This document shows, one piece after another, positions 1-9,133 of a stretch of 64,000 nucleotides of DNA. How positions within the stretch are numbered: the first letter of the stretch is position 1; each line of letters begins with the position of its first letter. A program made the position numbers and the translations under genes. Source of the stretch: Candidatus Dadabacteria bacterium (lineage in GTDB: Bacteria > Desulfobacterota_D > UBA1144 > Nemesobacterales > Nemesobacteraceae); assembly GCA_009840385.1 (NCBI GenBank), contig VXNX01000013.1:1-64000 (forward strand), read 5' to 3'. The notes below the pieces were generated by a model that did not search any database, was not told where the DNA came from, and saw nothing but the letters and a program-made list of their open reading frames with translations.

Positions 1-40
1 TTAAATGAGGCTTCCCCCTCTCAAACTTCTCCTTTGACAT
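1..40 (-). CDS. tuf: Elongation factor Tu, N-terminal fragment (cut by window start)
   Basis: Only the first 13 codons lie in the window. They read MSKEKFERGKPHL, which matches the start of bacterial EF-Tu just before its GTP-binding loop. An AGGAGG ribosome binding site (51-56) lies 10 bases upstream of the ATG at 38-40. The position directly downstream of fusA is the classical str operon order (rpsL-rpsG-fusA-tuf). EF-Tu delivers aminoacyl-tRNA to the ribosome. Identity rests on few residues but context makes it secure. Confidence 0.9.
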   Translation of the reverse strand, partial: MSKEKFERGKPHL

Positions 41-77
41 TACTCGTTGACCTCCTTACTAAAAAGAACATGAAATA

Positions 78-2162
78 TCAGCTGACATTCGCTGCCTGCT
101 TTAACTCCTCGGCTATGTTGGCAGGCAGAGCAAAATAATGGGAAAATTCCATAGTGAACAGTCCCCTCCCCTCGGTCATCGACCTTAAGCTGGTCGCGTA
201 ACCGAACATTTCGCCAAGCGGAGCTTCCGCTTTTACCGCCTGCATAGCGCCTCTCATTTCCGTACTGCTCACTCTCCCCCGCCTCGAACTCAGGTCACCT
301 ATAACGGTTCCCATATGAGCTTCGGGAACAACCACCTCAAGCTTCATCACTGGCTCAAGAACAACCGGAGAAGATTTATGAACCGCTTCCTTAAATGCCA
401 TGGAACCCGCGATCTTAAAGGCAATTTCGGAAGAGTCGACATCGTGAAAAGAGCCATCGTAGAGCGTGACCGCTATGTCGACAACCGGGTATCCGGAGAC
501 AACACCGGTTTCCATCGCCTCGACTATTCCCTTCTCCACCGCCGGAATAAACTCCTTTGGAATCACTCCTCCCTTTATCTGATCATGGAACTGGAATCCT
601 TCGCCCCTCTCAAGAGGCTCCACCCTTATCTTCACATGGCCGTACTGACCACGTCCGCCGGTCTGTCTTATGTATTTTCCTTCGGTTGCGGATGTGCCCG
701 TTATCGTTTCTCTGTATGCAACCTGAGGCTTGCCGACATTGGCATCAACCTTGAACTCTCTTCTAAGCCTGTCGACGATTATCTCGAGGTGAAGCTCTCC
801 CATGCCGGAAATTACCGTCTGACGGGTCTCCTCGTCGGTTTTCACCTTGAAGGAAGGGTCCTCCATGGCAAGCTTGCTCAGCGACAGGCCGAGTCTTTCC
901 TGGTCGGCGTTTGACTTCGGTTCTATAGCAATCGAAATAACCGGGTCTGAGATATGAAGACTCTCAAGAATCACGGGATTCGAATCGGAGCACAGGGTAT
1001 CGCCCGTGAGGGTGTTTTTGAGCCCCACAGCCGCTGCTATCCCCCCCGCCTCAACCTCTTTTATGTCCTCTCGTTTCTCCGCGTGCATGCGAAGAAGTCT
1101 TCCGATTTTTTCGTTTTTAAGATTGGATGAATTGTAAACCGTTGTGCCTGATTTAAGTTTTCCAGAATAGACACGAAGGTAGGTAAGTTGGCCGACGAAA
1201 GGATCCGACATGATTTTAAAAGCAAGCGCGGAGAAAGGTTCGTCCTTATCCGGTTTTCTTTCGACTTCCTCGTCGGTTTTGGGATGAATGCCCTTTACCG
1301 CAGGCAGGTCCACTGGAGCCGGCATGTATTCCACAACGGCGTCGAGCAGCAACTGCACTCCCTTGTTCTTAAAAGCCGATCCCAGCATCACCGGAATTAT
1401 GGTCGCGTCAATTGTCTGTCGTCTAATGGACTTTCGGATCATTTCCTCGGGGACATCCCCTCCGTCGAGATAAAGCTCCATTATTTCCTCGTCGTTATCA
1501 GAAAGGGCTTCCAGAAGCTTCTCCCTGTACTCGGCCGCTCGCTCTTTGGTGTCCTCGGGAATATCGATGAATTCAAACTTGGCCCCAAGGCTCTCTCCGT
1601 CCCACACCGCCATTTTCATCCTTATAAGATCAACTATCCCGGTGAACTCTTCACCATCGAACCACGGAATCTGAAGACACACGGGATTAGCGTTAAGTCT
1701 CTCTACTATCTGGTCCACAACCCTGTAAAAATCCGCCCCCACCCTGTCCATCTTGTTCACAAAACACATTCTCGGAACGGAGTAGCGATCGGCCTGCCCC
1801 CACACTGTCTCAGTCTGAGGTTCGACTCCACCAACGCAGTCAAATACTACTACCGCCCCGTCAAGCACCTTGAGCGATCTTTCGACCTCTATAGTGAAAT
1901 CAACATGACCGGGAGTGTCTATAATGTTTATCCTGCAGTCTTTCCAGAAACATGTAGTGGTGGCAGAAGTAATGGTGATACCCCTTTCGCGTTCCTGCTC
2001 CATCCAGTCCATAGTCGCCGCGCCTTCATGCACTTCGCCTATCTTGTAGGTTATTCCGGTATAGAACAGTATTCTTTCGGTAGTAGTGGTCTTGCCAGCG
2101 TCTATGTGGGCAACTATTCCGATGTTTCTTACCCTGTCTATGGGAAATATCTGCTCTGACAC
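78..2162 (-). CDS. fusA: Elongation factor G
   Basis: This is the translocase GTPase that moves tRNA and mRNA through the ribosome. The 694-residue product is of normal EF-G length. The G1 loop [12 protein letters not shown], the DTPGHVDF motif and the NKMD motif are all visible near the N-terminus, and EF-G domains II to V follow to the end. I chose the GTG at 2160-2162 as start, giving [20 protein letters not shown] sits 7 bases upstream of it and it leaves a 17-base gap to rpsG. An ATG at 2184-2186 would add eight residues and overlap rpsG, and EF-G proteins do not normally carry that extension. Third gene of the str operon. Confidence 0.98.
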   Translation of the reverse strand: MSEQIFPIDRVRNIGIVAHIDAGKTTTTERILFYTGITYKIGEVHEGAATMDWMEQERERGITITSATTTCFWKDCRINIIDTPGHVDFTIEVERSLKVLDGAVVVFDCVGGVEPQTETVWGQADRYSVPRMCFVNKMDRVGADFYRVVDQIVERLNANPVCLQIPWFDGEEFTGIVDLIRMKMAVWDGESLGAKFEFIDIPEDTKERAAEYREKLLEALSDNDEEIMELYLDGGDVPEEMIRKSIRRQTIDATIIPVMLGSAFKNKGVQLLLDAVVEYMPAPVDLPAVKGIHPKTDEEVERKPDKDEPFSALAFKIMSDPFVGQLTYLRVYSGKLKSGTTVYNSSNLKNEKIGRLLRMHAEKREDIKEVEAGGIAAAVGLKNTLTGDTLCSDSNPVILESLHISDPVISIAIEPKSNADQERLGLSLSKLAMEDPSFKVKTDEETRQTVISGMGELHLEIIVDRLRREFKVDANVGKPQVAYRETITGTSATEGKYIRQTGGRGQYGHVKIRVEPLERGEGFQFHDQIKGGVIPKEFIPAVEKGIVEAMETGVVSGYPVVDIAVTLYDGSFHDVDSSEIAFKIAGSMAFKEAVHKSSPVVLEPVMKLEVVVPEAHMGTVIGDLSSRRGRVSSTEMRGAMQAVKAEAPLGEMFGYATSLRSMTEGRGLFTMEFSHYFALPANIAEELKQAANVS

Positions 2163-2179
2163 CTTGATTCTCCGGGGGA

Positions 2180-2650
2180 TTACCACCTGTAGTGGGCAAA
2201 AGCTCTGTTGGCCTCGGCCATTCTATGAATATCTTCTTTTTTCTTTACCGCGGTACCCCTGTTGTTATGGGCATCGATTATCTCTGAAGAAAGCTTGTCT
2301 ATCATTGATTTTTCAGATCTTGAGCGGGAAGAGTTTATAAGCCACCTGATCCCGAGTGACTGCCTTCTGAAGGAACTAACTTCCATGGGGACCTGGTAGT
2401 TGGCTCCGCCGACGCGCCTTGACCTTACCTCAACCGAGGGCTTTACCTTGTCAATAGCGTCGTGGAAAACCTCAAGGGGATCTTTTCCAGTTTTTTCCTT
2501 TATTTTTTCAAGAGAACCATAGAAGATTTTTTCCGCCTTGCTCTTTTTGCCGTCGTACATGAGGCTGTTTATAAACTTGGCGACTATGGGGTCTCCGGTT
2601 CTTGAATCCGGAGCCAGTTTTCTTCTTGCAACCCTACCTTTTCTCGGCAT
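2180..2650 (-). CDS. rpsG: 30S ribosomal protein S7
   Basis: S7 nucleates assembly of the 30S head by binding the 3' domain of 16S rRNA and lies near the E site. The 156-residue product has the usual length. It has the basic N-terminus [10 protein letters not shown] and the conserved segment [11 protein letters not shown]. It lies 18 bases after rpsL and 17 bases before the favoured fusA start. In other bacteria S7 represses translation of this operon; whether that occurs here cannot be read from the sequence. Confidence 0.98.
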   Translation of the reverse strand: MPRKGRVARRKLAPDSRTGDPIVAKFINSLMYDGKKSKAEKIFYGSLEKIKEKTGKDPLEVFHDAIDKVKPSVEVRSRRVGGANYQVPMEVSSFRRQSLGIRWLINSSRSRSEKSMIDKLSSEIIDAHNNRGTAVKKKEDIHRMAEANRAFAHYRW

Positions 2651-2668
2651 CTTCTGATTCTCCGCCAG

Positions 2669-3040
2669 CTACTTAGGCTTTTTGGCTCCGTACTTGGATC
2701 TCCCGTTTCTTCTGTTCTCAACTCCGGTCGAGTCGAGAGTTCCCCTGACTATGTGGTACCTGACTCCGGGAAGGTCCTTTACCCTTCCACCCCTTACAAG
2801 CACAACAGAATGCTCCTGCAAGGTGTGTCCTTCTCCGGGGATATACCCCGTGACTTCTATGCCGTTTGTAAGCCTTATTCTGGCCACCTTCCTAAGCGCC
2901 GAGTTGGGCTTTTTCGGAGTGGTGGTGTAAACCCTTACACAGACCCCTCTTCTCTGGGGACACTTCTGGAGAGCCCTGGCCTTACTTTTCTTCTTGGCCG
3001 TCTCTCTTCCTTTGTTCAGCAACTGACTTATCGTAGGCAT
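2669..3040 (-). CDS. rpsL: 30S ribosomal protein S12
   Basis: S12 lies at the decoding centre and governs proofreading. The 123-residue product has the conserved [13 protein letters not shown] segment, whose lysine is the classical streptomycin-resistance site. It also has [10 protein letters not shown], whose aspartate is the residue methylthiolated by RimO in other bacteria. I use the ATG at 3038-3040 (MPTISQLL), with AGGGG a few bases upstream. A longer in-frame ATG at 3074-3076 lies inside the promoter -10 element, so it cannot be on the transcript. First gene of the str operon. Confidence 0.98.
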   Translation of the reverse strand: MPTISQLLNKGRETAKKKSKARALQKCPQRRGVCVRVYTTTPKKPNSALRKVARIRLTNGIEVTGYIPGEGHTLQEHSVVLVRGGRVKDLPGVRYHIVRGTLDSTGVENRRNGRSKYGAKKPK

Positions 3041-3074
3041 AAAAACCCCTTCCCGAAATTTGGGGAATCCGATC

Positions 3075-3104
3075 ATTATAAGCTTAATAACGAGCTGATG
3101 TCAA
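3075..3104 (-). promoter_or_regulatory. Consensus sigma-70 promoter of the str operon
   Basis: On the minus strand TTGACA (3099-3104) and TATAAT (3075-3080) both match consensus in all six positions, separated by 18 bases. Transcription should start near 3068, giving a leader of about 28 bases before rpsL. That leader is too short for a large regulatory structure. This is the strongest promoter-like sequence I found in the window. Confidence 0.85.
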
Positions 3105-3445
3105 TAAGCTTGAGGAAAAAAAACGTTAAAGACCCAAATCAAGGGAAGGACTATACTACAGAAAGAAAGCAGGTTTTCAACAGAAATTTGCATACGCAAC
3201 TGCTCAAGGGAATTCCTGCCGAGAAATTTCTGTATTCTTAGCTAGTTAGAACCGATTTCCTAGCACTATTCTTGCCTGACAATTCAAAGATAAGTGTAGT
3301 AGGATCAAGAGAATTTGTAAGGAAAACCAATGCTAGGCGATCCCGCATAATTTTCTCCGCAGCTTCGCGTAACAATGGAATAGCAGAAAAGCAACCCAAA
3401 CTCAGAAGGAACAAACACAAGAGGAACAGAAATATGGTTTCAGGG
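3105..3445. other. Intergenic stretch between purD and the str promoter; no confident gene
   Basis: This A+T-leaning gap lies downstream of purD and upstream of the str promoter. A 77-codon minus-strand frame (3238-3471, TTG start) overlaps the end of purD. It encodes a hydrophobic stretch (FLFLLCLFLLSLG) followed by a charged tail. It might be a small membrane protein, but it has no recognisable family and only a distant AGGGA. A plus-strand frame (3272-3553) runs against purD and looks like a shadow. No tRNA or clear terminator hairpin was seen. Confidence 0.5.
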
Positions 3446-4732
3446 TTATTTATTGTCCCCCACGCGCACAAGCGCTTTTTTCCCTATATCTGTTCTGTAG
3501 ACGAGGTTTTCCTCGGAGATAGAATCAACGGCCTTATACGCACTTCGTATTGACTCCTCTATGGTATCACCGAGAGAAGTGACTCCAAGAACCCTTCCGC
3601 CATTTGTAACCAGCTTGTCCCCGGAAAAAGCGGTTCCCGCGTGAAAAACCACCGTCTCCGAAGTGTCAGTGAAGTCCCCGAGCCTCTTAAGTTCCACACC
3701 CTTGTCATAGCTTCCCGGGTAACCCCTGGAAGCCATAACGACACAGACGCAGAAACCGTCCTTCCACTCTATCGGATCACACTTTACCTCCCCCTTAGCT
3801 ATTGAATAAAGAATGGGAACTAGATCCGATTCCATTCTCATAAGAAGCGGCTGAGCTTCGGGGTCGCCGAAGCGGCAGTTAAATTCAAGCACTTTAAGAT
3901 CGTTGTCTTTTATCATCAATCCAGCGTAGAGAATTCCCCTGTAGGTTCTGCCCTCGGATTTCATTGCCCGCACGGTCGGAACCATTACCTCATCAATTAT
4001 TTTCTGCCTTAATTTATCGGTAACCACGGGAGCGGGAGTATAAGCCCCCATGCCTCCAGTGTTCGGTCCCTTGTCCCCGTCAAAAATCGGCTTATGGTCC
4101 TGGGAAGGCTCCAAGGGGAGTATGTTCTCCCCGTCGGTGAAAGCAAAGAAAGAAGCTTCCTCCCCAGTAAGAAATTCCTCTATTACAACCTTCGTCCCCG
4201 CTTGGCCGAACGCTTCATGCTCCATCATGGAGCGAACCGCGTCTTCTCCCTCCTCGCGGGAGTGACATATGATAACCCCTTTGCCGGCGGCAAGGCCATC
4301 GGCTTTCACCACGAAGGGAGGCTCAGTTTCCGCCACCTTGGCAAACGCCTGCTCGATATCAGTAAAAACAAAATACTCTCCTGTCGGAATACCGTATTTC
4401 TTCATAAGGTCTTTTGAGAAAATCTTGCTTCCTTCAAGCTCCGCCGCAACTTTTGAGGGACCGAAGATCAGAAGACCCTCTTCTTCAAAGAAATCGGTTA
4501 TCCCCTCGCAAAGAGGTTGCTCGGGACCAACGACCGTAAGATCCACCGACTCTTCTTTCACAAATTGCACAAGCGAATCAAAATCTCCCACGCCGATATC
4601 AAGGCACTCGGCGTGGCGGCTTATCCCGGCGTTTCCGGGAGCACAGTAGGTTTTCTCCACCAAGGGACTCTGGCTTATCTTCCAGCAGAGAGCATGCTCC
4701 CTTCCACCTCCTCCGACAACAAGTACTTTCAT
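3446..4732 (-). CDS. purD: Phosphoribosylamine-glycine ligase (GARS)
   Basis: This enzyme catalyses the second step of purine synthesis, joining 5-phosphoribosylamine and glycine with ATP. The 428 residues match the usual PurD length. The N-terminal loop VLVVGGGGREHALCWK, the middle ATP-grasp region (GPSKVAAELEGSK, VVKADGLAAGKGV) and the metal-binding LEFNCRFGDPEAQ segment are all present. It is the last gene of the minus-strand run that starts at rpoZ and lies 49 bases after glmS. Synthesis of purine and of UDP-GlcNAc both draw on glutamine and phosphosugars, but I see no shared regulatory site. Confidence 0.97.
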   Translation of the reverse strand: MKVLVVGGGGREHALCWKISQSPLVEKTYCAPGNAGISRHAECLDIGVGDFDSLVQFVKEESVDLTVVGPEQPLCEGITDFFEEEGLLIFGPSKVAAELEGSKIFSKDLMKKYGIPTGEYFVFTDIEQAFAKVAETEPPFVVKADGLAAGKGVIICHSREEGEDAVRSMMEHEAFGQAGTKVVIEEFLTGEEASFFAFTDGENILPLEPSQDHKPIFDGDKGPNTGGMGAYTPAPVVTDKLRQKIIDEVMVPTVRAMKSEGRTYRGILYAGLMIKDNDLKVLEFNCRFGDPEAQPLLMRMESDLVPILYSIAKGEVKCDPIEWKDGFCVCVVMASRGYPGSYDKGVELKRLGDFTDTSETVVFHAGTAFSGDKLVTNGGRVLGVTSLGDTIEESIRSAYKAVDSISEENLVYRTDIGKKALVRVGDNK

Positions 4733-4781
4733 TCAGAACCCCTCACAAAATTCATATCCTTTCGCCTAGCGACAGTAGAGA

Positions 4782-6611
4782 TCATTCAACCGTGACGACC
4801 TTGGCCAGATTCCTCGGCTGATCCACATCCGTACCCAGAATATTGGCAACATGGTAAGCCAGAAACTGCACGGGGATAACAGATATCATCGGGCTTACCA
4901 GATAGGAACTTTTCGGAATCACTATCTTTCTGTCCCTCTCGTCTGGAAGTTGAAGACCCTTATCCGAGGTTATGAAAATGATCCGCCCTCCCCTGGCCTT
5001 TACCTCCTGGAAATTTCCAAGGAGCTTCCTGTAATACACATCTTCCTCGGGCGCGATGAACACTACGGGCATGTTCCTGTCTATAAGGGCTATGGGGCCG
5101 TGCTTCATCTCCCCGGCAGCGTATCCCTCGGCGTGAATGTAGGAAACTTCCTTGAGTTTAAGCGCACCCTCAAGAGCCACGGGGTAGTTAATCCCCCTGC
5201 CAAGATAGATAAAATTCCTGTAACGGTGAAAATCTCTTGAAAGATCTTTAAGCTCCCCGTCAAGCTCAAGGGTCTTCTGTTGGAGCTTTGAAACCGCCAT
5301 GGCATCGGCTATTAGTTGCCTCGCCCTCCCAGAATCGATCACCTTCCTTGAGATTGCAAGGTATACGGAAAAAAGATAGAAGGCCATAACCTGCGCCGTG
5401 AAGGACTTGGTGGAGGCAACTCCGATCTCGGGACCCGCCTTTGTTGTTATGACGCAGTCAGATTCTCTTGAGATTTTGCTTAGCCTCACGTTCGTTATGC
5501 CGACGGAATTCATACCGAGGTCCTTGGCTTTTAGGAGGGCTTCCGAGGTATCGGCAGTCTCGCCGGACTGAGAAACCGCAATAAAAAGCGCGTCGGGACC
5601 GGTGACGGGATTTCTGTAACGGAACTCAGAGGCAAGCTCTACCTGGGTGTTCACCCCGGCCAATTCTTCTATCATGTATTTCCCTATAAGGGAGGCGTGG
5701 TAGGAAGTGCCACATGCCGCAATAATGATTCTTTGAGTTTTTTGCAAAAGAGAAGGGTCAACGTCCTCGAAAACCACTTCCTTCATGTCCGCCGTGAATT
5801 TTCCCCGGAGCGTGTCGAAAATCGCTTGGGGCTGCTCAAAAATCTCCTTCAGCATATAATGACGATAACCCGATTTCTCAGTCGCCGAATGATCCCAGTC
5901 TACAACCGTTGGCTCCCTTTTAACCGCCTCGCCGGCTGCGTCGGTTATCGAGATACCGTTTTCATCCATAACCACGAAATCGTTGTCCTCAAGAAAAACA
6001 AACTCTCTGGTATAGGGCAGAATCGCCGGGATATCGGAAGCCAGAAAACATTCGTCCCCGTTGCGCGCTATTATAAGAGGAGAAAAGCGCCTTGTGGCTA
6101 TTATCTTTCCGGGTTCTGTATCCGACATGACCGCCACGGCGTAAGAGCCCTCCACTTTTTCAAACGCTTTTCTTGTTGATTCGAGAAGGGAGTTTCCTTT
6201 TTCCGTGAAATCGCGGATCAGATGAGAAATGACCTCGGTATCTGTATCGGAGCAAAATTCGTAACCGGCCGTGACAAGCTCCTCCTTGAGTTCGGGGTAA
6301 TTCTCCACTATGCCGTTGTGCACCACGCTGATCGGGCCCGATACCTGAGGGTGAGCGTTTCTCTCCGAGGGATCGCCGTGGGTGGCCCACCTTGTGTGGG
6401 CAATTCCGAGCGAAGAAGTCACTTCGCAGTCTTTTAGCTTGGTGAGAAGGTTTTCAAGCTTTCCTTCGCTCCTTATTACCCGGGAGCGGCCGTTTTCAAA
6501 AAAACATATCCCGGAAGAGTCGTATCCCCTGTACTCAAGTCTCCCCAGGCTTTCACAGAGAACGCTTTTGGTTCTCCCGGAATTTCCCACGTATCCGACT
6601 ATTCCGCACAT
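4782..6611 (-). CDS. glmS: Glutamine-fructose-6-phosphate aminotransferase (isomerizing)
   Basis: GlmS makes glucosamine-6-phosphate, the first committed step to UDP-GlcNAc for peptidoglycan and LPS. The 609-residue product starts MCGIVGYVG, with Cys2 as the catalytic glutaminase nucleophile after Met removal. HTRWATHGDPSERNAHP follows in the glutaminase domain. Two SIS isomerase domains carry AACGTSYHA and AVSQSGETADT, and the C-terminus ends LAKVVTVE as usual. It starts one base after the glmU stop, so the two are almost certainly translated together. No glmS ribozyme can fit in that spacing. Confidence 0.98.
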   Translation of the reverse strand: MCGIVGYVGNSGRTKSVLCESLGRLEYRGYDSSGICFFENGRSRVIRSEGKLENLLTKLKDCEVTSSLGIAHTRWATHGDPSERNAHPQVSGPISVVHNGIVENYPELKEELVTAGYEFCSDTDTEVISHLIRDFTEKGNSLLESTRKAFEKVEGSYAVAVMSDTEPGKIIATRRFSPLIIARNGDECFLASDIPAILPYTREFVFLEDNDFVVMDENGISITDAAGEAVKREPTVVDWDHSATEKSGYRHYMLKEIFEQPQAIFDTLRGKFTADMKEVVFEDVDPSLLQKTQRIIIAACGTSYHASLIGKYMIEELAGVNTQVELASEFRYRNPVTGPDALFIAVSQSGETADTSEALLKAKDLGMNSVGITNVRLSKISRESDCVITTKAGPEIGVASTKSFTAQVMAFYLFSVYLAISRKVIDSGRARQLIADAMAVSKLQQKTLELDGELKDLSRDFHRYRNFIYLGRGINYPVALEGALKLKEVSYIHAEGYAAGEMKHGPIALIDRNMPVVFIAPEEDVYYRKLLGNFQEVKARGGRIIFITSDKGLQLPDERDRKIVIPKSSYLVSPMISVIPVQFLAYHVANILGTDVDQPRNLAKVVTVE

Positions 6612-6612
6612 C

Positions 6613-7998
6613 TCAGGATTTCTCCTTCTTCGGCCTTTTTCTCTCCGCCCAGCCCTTTATTTCCTTCTGCGCCGCTCGCTCTATCGCGAGAGCACCAGAG
6701 GAAACGTCTCTCGTTATTGTGGAACCCGCAGCCGTAGTGGCCTCTTTCCCCACCTTTACAGGCGCAACCAGCATTGTGTCGCTTCCTATGAAAGCACCGT
6801 CCTCTACAATAGTCCTGTGTTTGTTTACCCCATCGTAGTTACACGTGATGGTCCCGGCGCCAATATTAACCCCGGCGCCGATATCGGCATCCCCCACGTA
6901 GGAAAGGTGAGGAACCTTGGAACCAACTCCTATTTCCGATTTCTTTATCTCGACGAAATTCCCGATCTTGGCCCCGTCTTTTATCTTGGCCTCGGGCCGC
7001 AGATGACAGAAAGGCCCCATTACTACCCCGTCTTCGACTTCGCACCCCGTAAGATACGAGGAGAATCTTATCTCAACGTTATCTCCTATACGCGAATCTT
7101 CAATGTATACCGAGGGGCCCAGCCGACAGCCATCCCCGATGCGGGTTTCACCGTAAATATAGGTATTCGGACAAACCGTCGTATCCTTGCCTATGCTAAC
7201 AGAACCCGATATGTAAGTGGTTTCAGGATCCTCTATAGTAACCCCGTTTTCCATGTGTCTGCGGTTTATCTCACGTCTTATGGTTTTCTCCGCTTCGCCA
7301 AGCTGTTCTCTGCTATTCACTCCGGACACCTCCTTTGAATCCGCCAACGTAAAGGCCTGAACCCCGCATTTTCGGGAAACGCAGAAATTTATGATCCCGG
7401 GCAGGTAATACTCTCCCTGTCTGTTTTCACTATCAAGCCCGCCCAGACCTTCCCAGAGAAAAGAGGAATTCACGCAGTAAATTCCGGCATTTATTTCCTT
7501 TTCCCTCCTCTCCTCAGCCGTAGCGTCCTTGTGCTCCACTATGCGAAGCACTTCCCCTTCGGCATTTCTCAACACCCTTCCGTATCCATCAGGATTCTCA
7601 ACAAGGGTGGATATGAATGAGACATCCGCTACGTTTTTCGCATGAGAATCCGTAAATTCACGCAGAGTGAGCACACTCGTCGCAGGAACATCTCCGCTAA
7701 GTATTAGAATGTCTCCTGAAAAATCCCTAAGAGCTTCCTCGCAGCACGAAACAGCGTGTCCCGTTCCGAGCTGCGGCTCCTGGATCACTATCTCCATCGG
7801 GTAATCCAGAACCGACTCTTTCACGAGCTCAGAGTCGTGCCCCAAGACAAGCACAATCTTGTCGGGTTTCATCTCTTGGGCTGCGTCCAGAACATAACGC
7901 AGCATGGGTTTTTTCAGGATGGGGTGCAGCACCTTGGGAAATTCCGAATTCATGCGGACTCCCTTGCCCGCCGCCAGAATTATAACGGCCAGAGACAT
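6613..7998 (-). CDS. glmU: Bifunctional GlcNAc-1-P uridyltransferase / glucosamine-1-P acetyltransferase
   Basis: GlmU performs the last two steps to UDP-GlcNAc. The N-terminal pyrophosphorylase domain has LAAGKGVRMNSEFPKVLHP and the GTGHAV motif. The C-terminal half is a left-handed beta-helix of hexapeptide repeats (about residues 255-430), with the acetyltransferase segment SYVGDADIGAGVNIGAGT and the following NYDG. The 461 residues match full length. Directly coupled to glmS with one base between them. ssb lies 33 bases upstream in the same run. Confidence 0.98.
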   Translation of the reverse strand: MSLAVIILAAGKGVRMNSEFPKVLHPILKKPMLRYVLDAAQEMKPDKIVLVLGHDSELVKESVLDYPMEIVIQEPQLGTGHAVSCCEEALRDFSGDILILSGDVPATSVLTLREFTDSHAKNVADVSFISTLVENPDGYGRVLRNAEGEVLRIVEHKDATAEERREKEINAGIYCVNSSFLWEGLGGLDSENRQGEYYLPGIINFCVSRKCGVQAFTLADSKEVSGVNSREQLGEAEKTIRREINRRHMENGVTIEDPETTYISGSVSIGKDTTVCPNTYIYGETRIGDGCRLGPSVYIEDSRIGDNVEIRFSSYLTGCEVEDGVVMGPFCHLRPEAKIKDGAKIGNFVEIKKSEIGVGSKVPHLSYVGDADIGAGVNIGAGTITCNYDGVNKHRTIVEDGAFIGSDTMLVAPVKVGKEATTAAGSTITRDVSSGALAIERAAQKEIKGWAERKRPKKEKS

Positions 7999-8031
7999 AA
8001 CCTTATTATGTGTCAGTAAAAACCAAAAGAA

Positions 8032-8460
8032 TCAGAACGGAACGTCATCGTCCGTGAGGCCGGCACCCTCTTCGTAGGCAAAATCATCTTCTGCGGGGGG
8101 TGCTCCTCTACCTCGACTTCCGCTTTCCCCTCTAGCGGAGAGAAACTGCACGGTCCTTCCCACAATCTCGGTCGTATATCTCTTGTTTCCTTCCCTGTCT
8201 TCCCAGGAACGGGTTCTCAGATAACCCTCCACGTAAACGGAACTTCCTTTGGAAAGATACTCTCCGCAGACTTCTCCCAATCTGTCAAACACCACCACTC
8301 TGTGCCACTCAGTGCGCTCTTGGGAATTTCCGTCCCTGTCTCTCCATTTTTCCGTCGTAGCAACCGAGAAATTGGTGACCGCCTTCCCGTCCGGCGTATA
8401 TCTCACTTCGGGGTCTCTTCCCAGATTGCCGAGTATTATAGCCTTGTTAACCGCTGCCAT
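8032..8460 (-). CDS. ssb: Single-stranded DNA-binding protein
   Basis: SSB coats single-stranded DNA during replication, repair and recombination. The 142-residue product has one OB fold (about residues 1-110) starting [19 protein letters not shown], with the conserved TEWHRVVVF. It then has a glycine-rich linker and the acidic tip LTDDDVPF that recruits partner proteins. Located between a NUDIX hydrolase gene and glmU in the rpoZ-purD run; no gene-specific promoter was recognised. Confidence 0.97.
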   Translation of the reverse strand: MAAVNKAIILGNLGRDPEVRYTPDGKAVTNFSVATTEKWRDRDGNSQERTEWHRVVVFDRLGEVCGEYLSKGSSVYVEGYLRTRSWEDREGNKRYTTEIVGRTVQFLSARGESGSRGRGAPPAEDDFAYEEGAGLTDDDVPF

Positions 8461-8525
8461 GAGTTTTAATCACCACCGTTTTTACGTTTGCAGAAATTTA
8501 CACGATCATCAGAGAGATTTAAACA

Positions 8526-9122
8526 TTATCTCTTGAAACATCCCGAAGTTTTCCTGAAAAACTCATCAAGTATTCTTCCCGTAAGTCCCCATATTATGTG
8601 ATTGCCGTAAGCGAACACATAATCATTTATCACCTTCCCGTCCCGTTTTCTTTCCCTCACGTCGCGGTTTTTCGGATTAACCAAGTGGGAAACAGGAACG
8701 CAGAAAAATTCAGATACTTCGTAATTGGGAACAAATTCCACTTCACCATCTATCATGGCTACAAAAGGCTTTACAGCATATTGCCTGACAGAAGGGGTGT
8801 AGGGACGTACGAAATCCATTTCCCCGAGAATCTCCGCTTCCTTCGTAGCGTCAAAGCCGAGTTCCTCCCCAGCTTCCCTCAAAGCCGTATCAACAAGAGT
8901 CGCATCGCTTTGTTTTTTCTTTCCGCCCGGGAAAGCTACGTGGCCTGAGAAAGCATCATTCCTGTATTCGGTCCTCTTTATAAACCATATTCCATGGCCT
9001 TCACCCTGCTCGCAGAACATAACCAACACAGCGGATGCCAGAAGTCCTTCGCCAGAATCAGGGGAGGCTCCTGGAGGATCCAAGGCTTTCCTTATCTCTT
9101 CCCGTATGTTCATCGTGCTCAT
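8526..9122 (-). CDS. NUDIX hydrolase, probable CoA pyrophosphatase
   Basis: The NUDIX region reads AFPGGKKKQSDATLVDTALREAGEELGF. The REAGEELG part is the metal-binding helix, and the preceding GGK...D...A-L-RE arrangement is typical of the NUDT7/NudL CoA pyrophosphatase branch, which cleaves CoA to phosphopantetheine and ADP. I chose the ATG at 9120-9122 (MSTMNIREEI), 11 bases after the hydantoinase stop. A longer frame to 9182 overlaps that gene. A second ATG at 9111-9113 is equally possible. Substrate is inferred from family resemblance only. Confidence 0.85.
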   Translation of the reverse strand: MSTMNIREEIRKALDPPGASPDSGEGLLASAVLVMFCEQGEGHGIWFIKRTEYRNDAFSGHVAFPGGKKKQSDATLVDTALREAGEELGFDATKEAEILGEMDFVRPYTPSVRQYAVKPFVAMIDGEVEFVPNYEVSEFFCVPVSHLVNPKNRDVRERKRDGKVINDYVFAYGNHIIWGLTGRILDEFFRKTSGCFKR

Positions 9123-9133
9123 CAAAAAAAGCT

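Noticed and set aside
1188-2159. 323-codon plus-strand open frame
   Set aside because: It lies entirely antisense to fusA, has no ribosome binding site and no family resemblance; it is a shadow of the conserved gene.
6598-6615. Possible glmS ribozyme
   Set aside because: Only one base separates glmU and glmS, so there is no leader to hold it.
6382-7338. 318-codon plus-strand open frame
   Set aside because: Antisense to the glmS/glmU junction; composition mirrors the real genes and no motif is recognisable.
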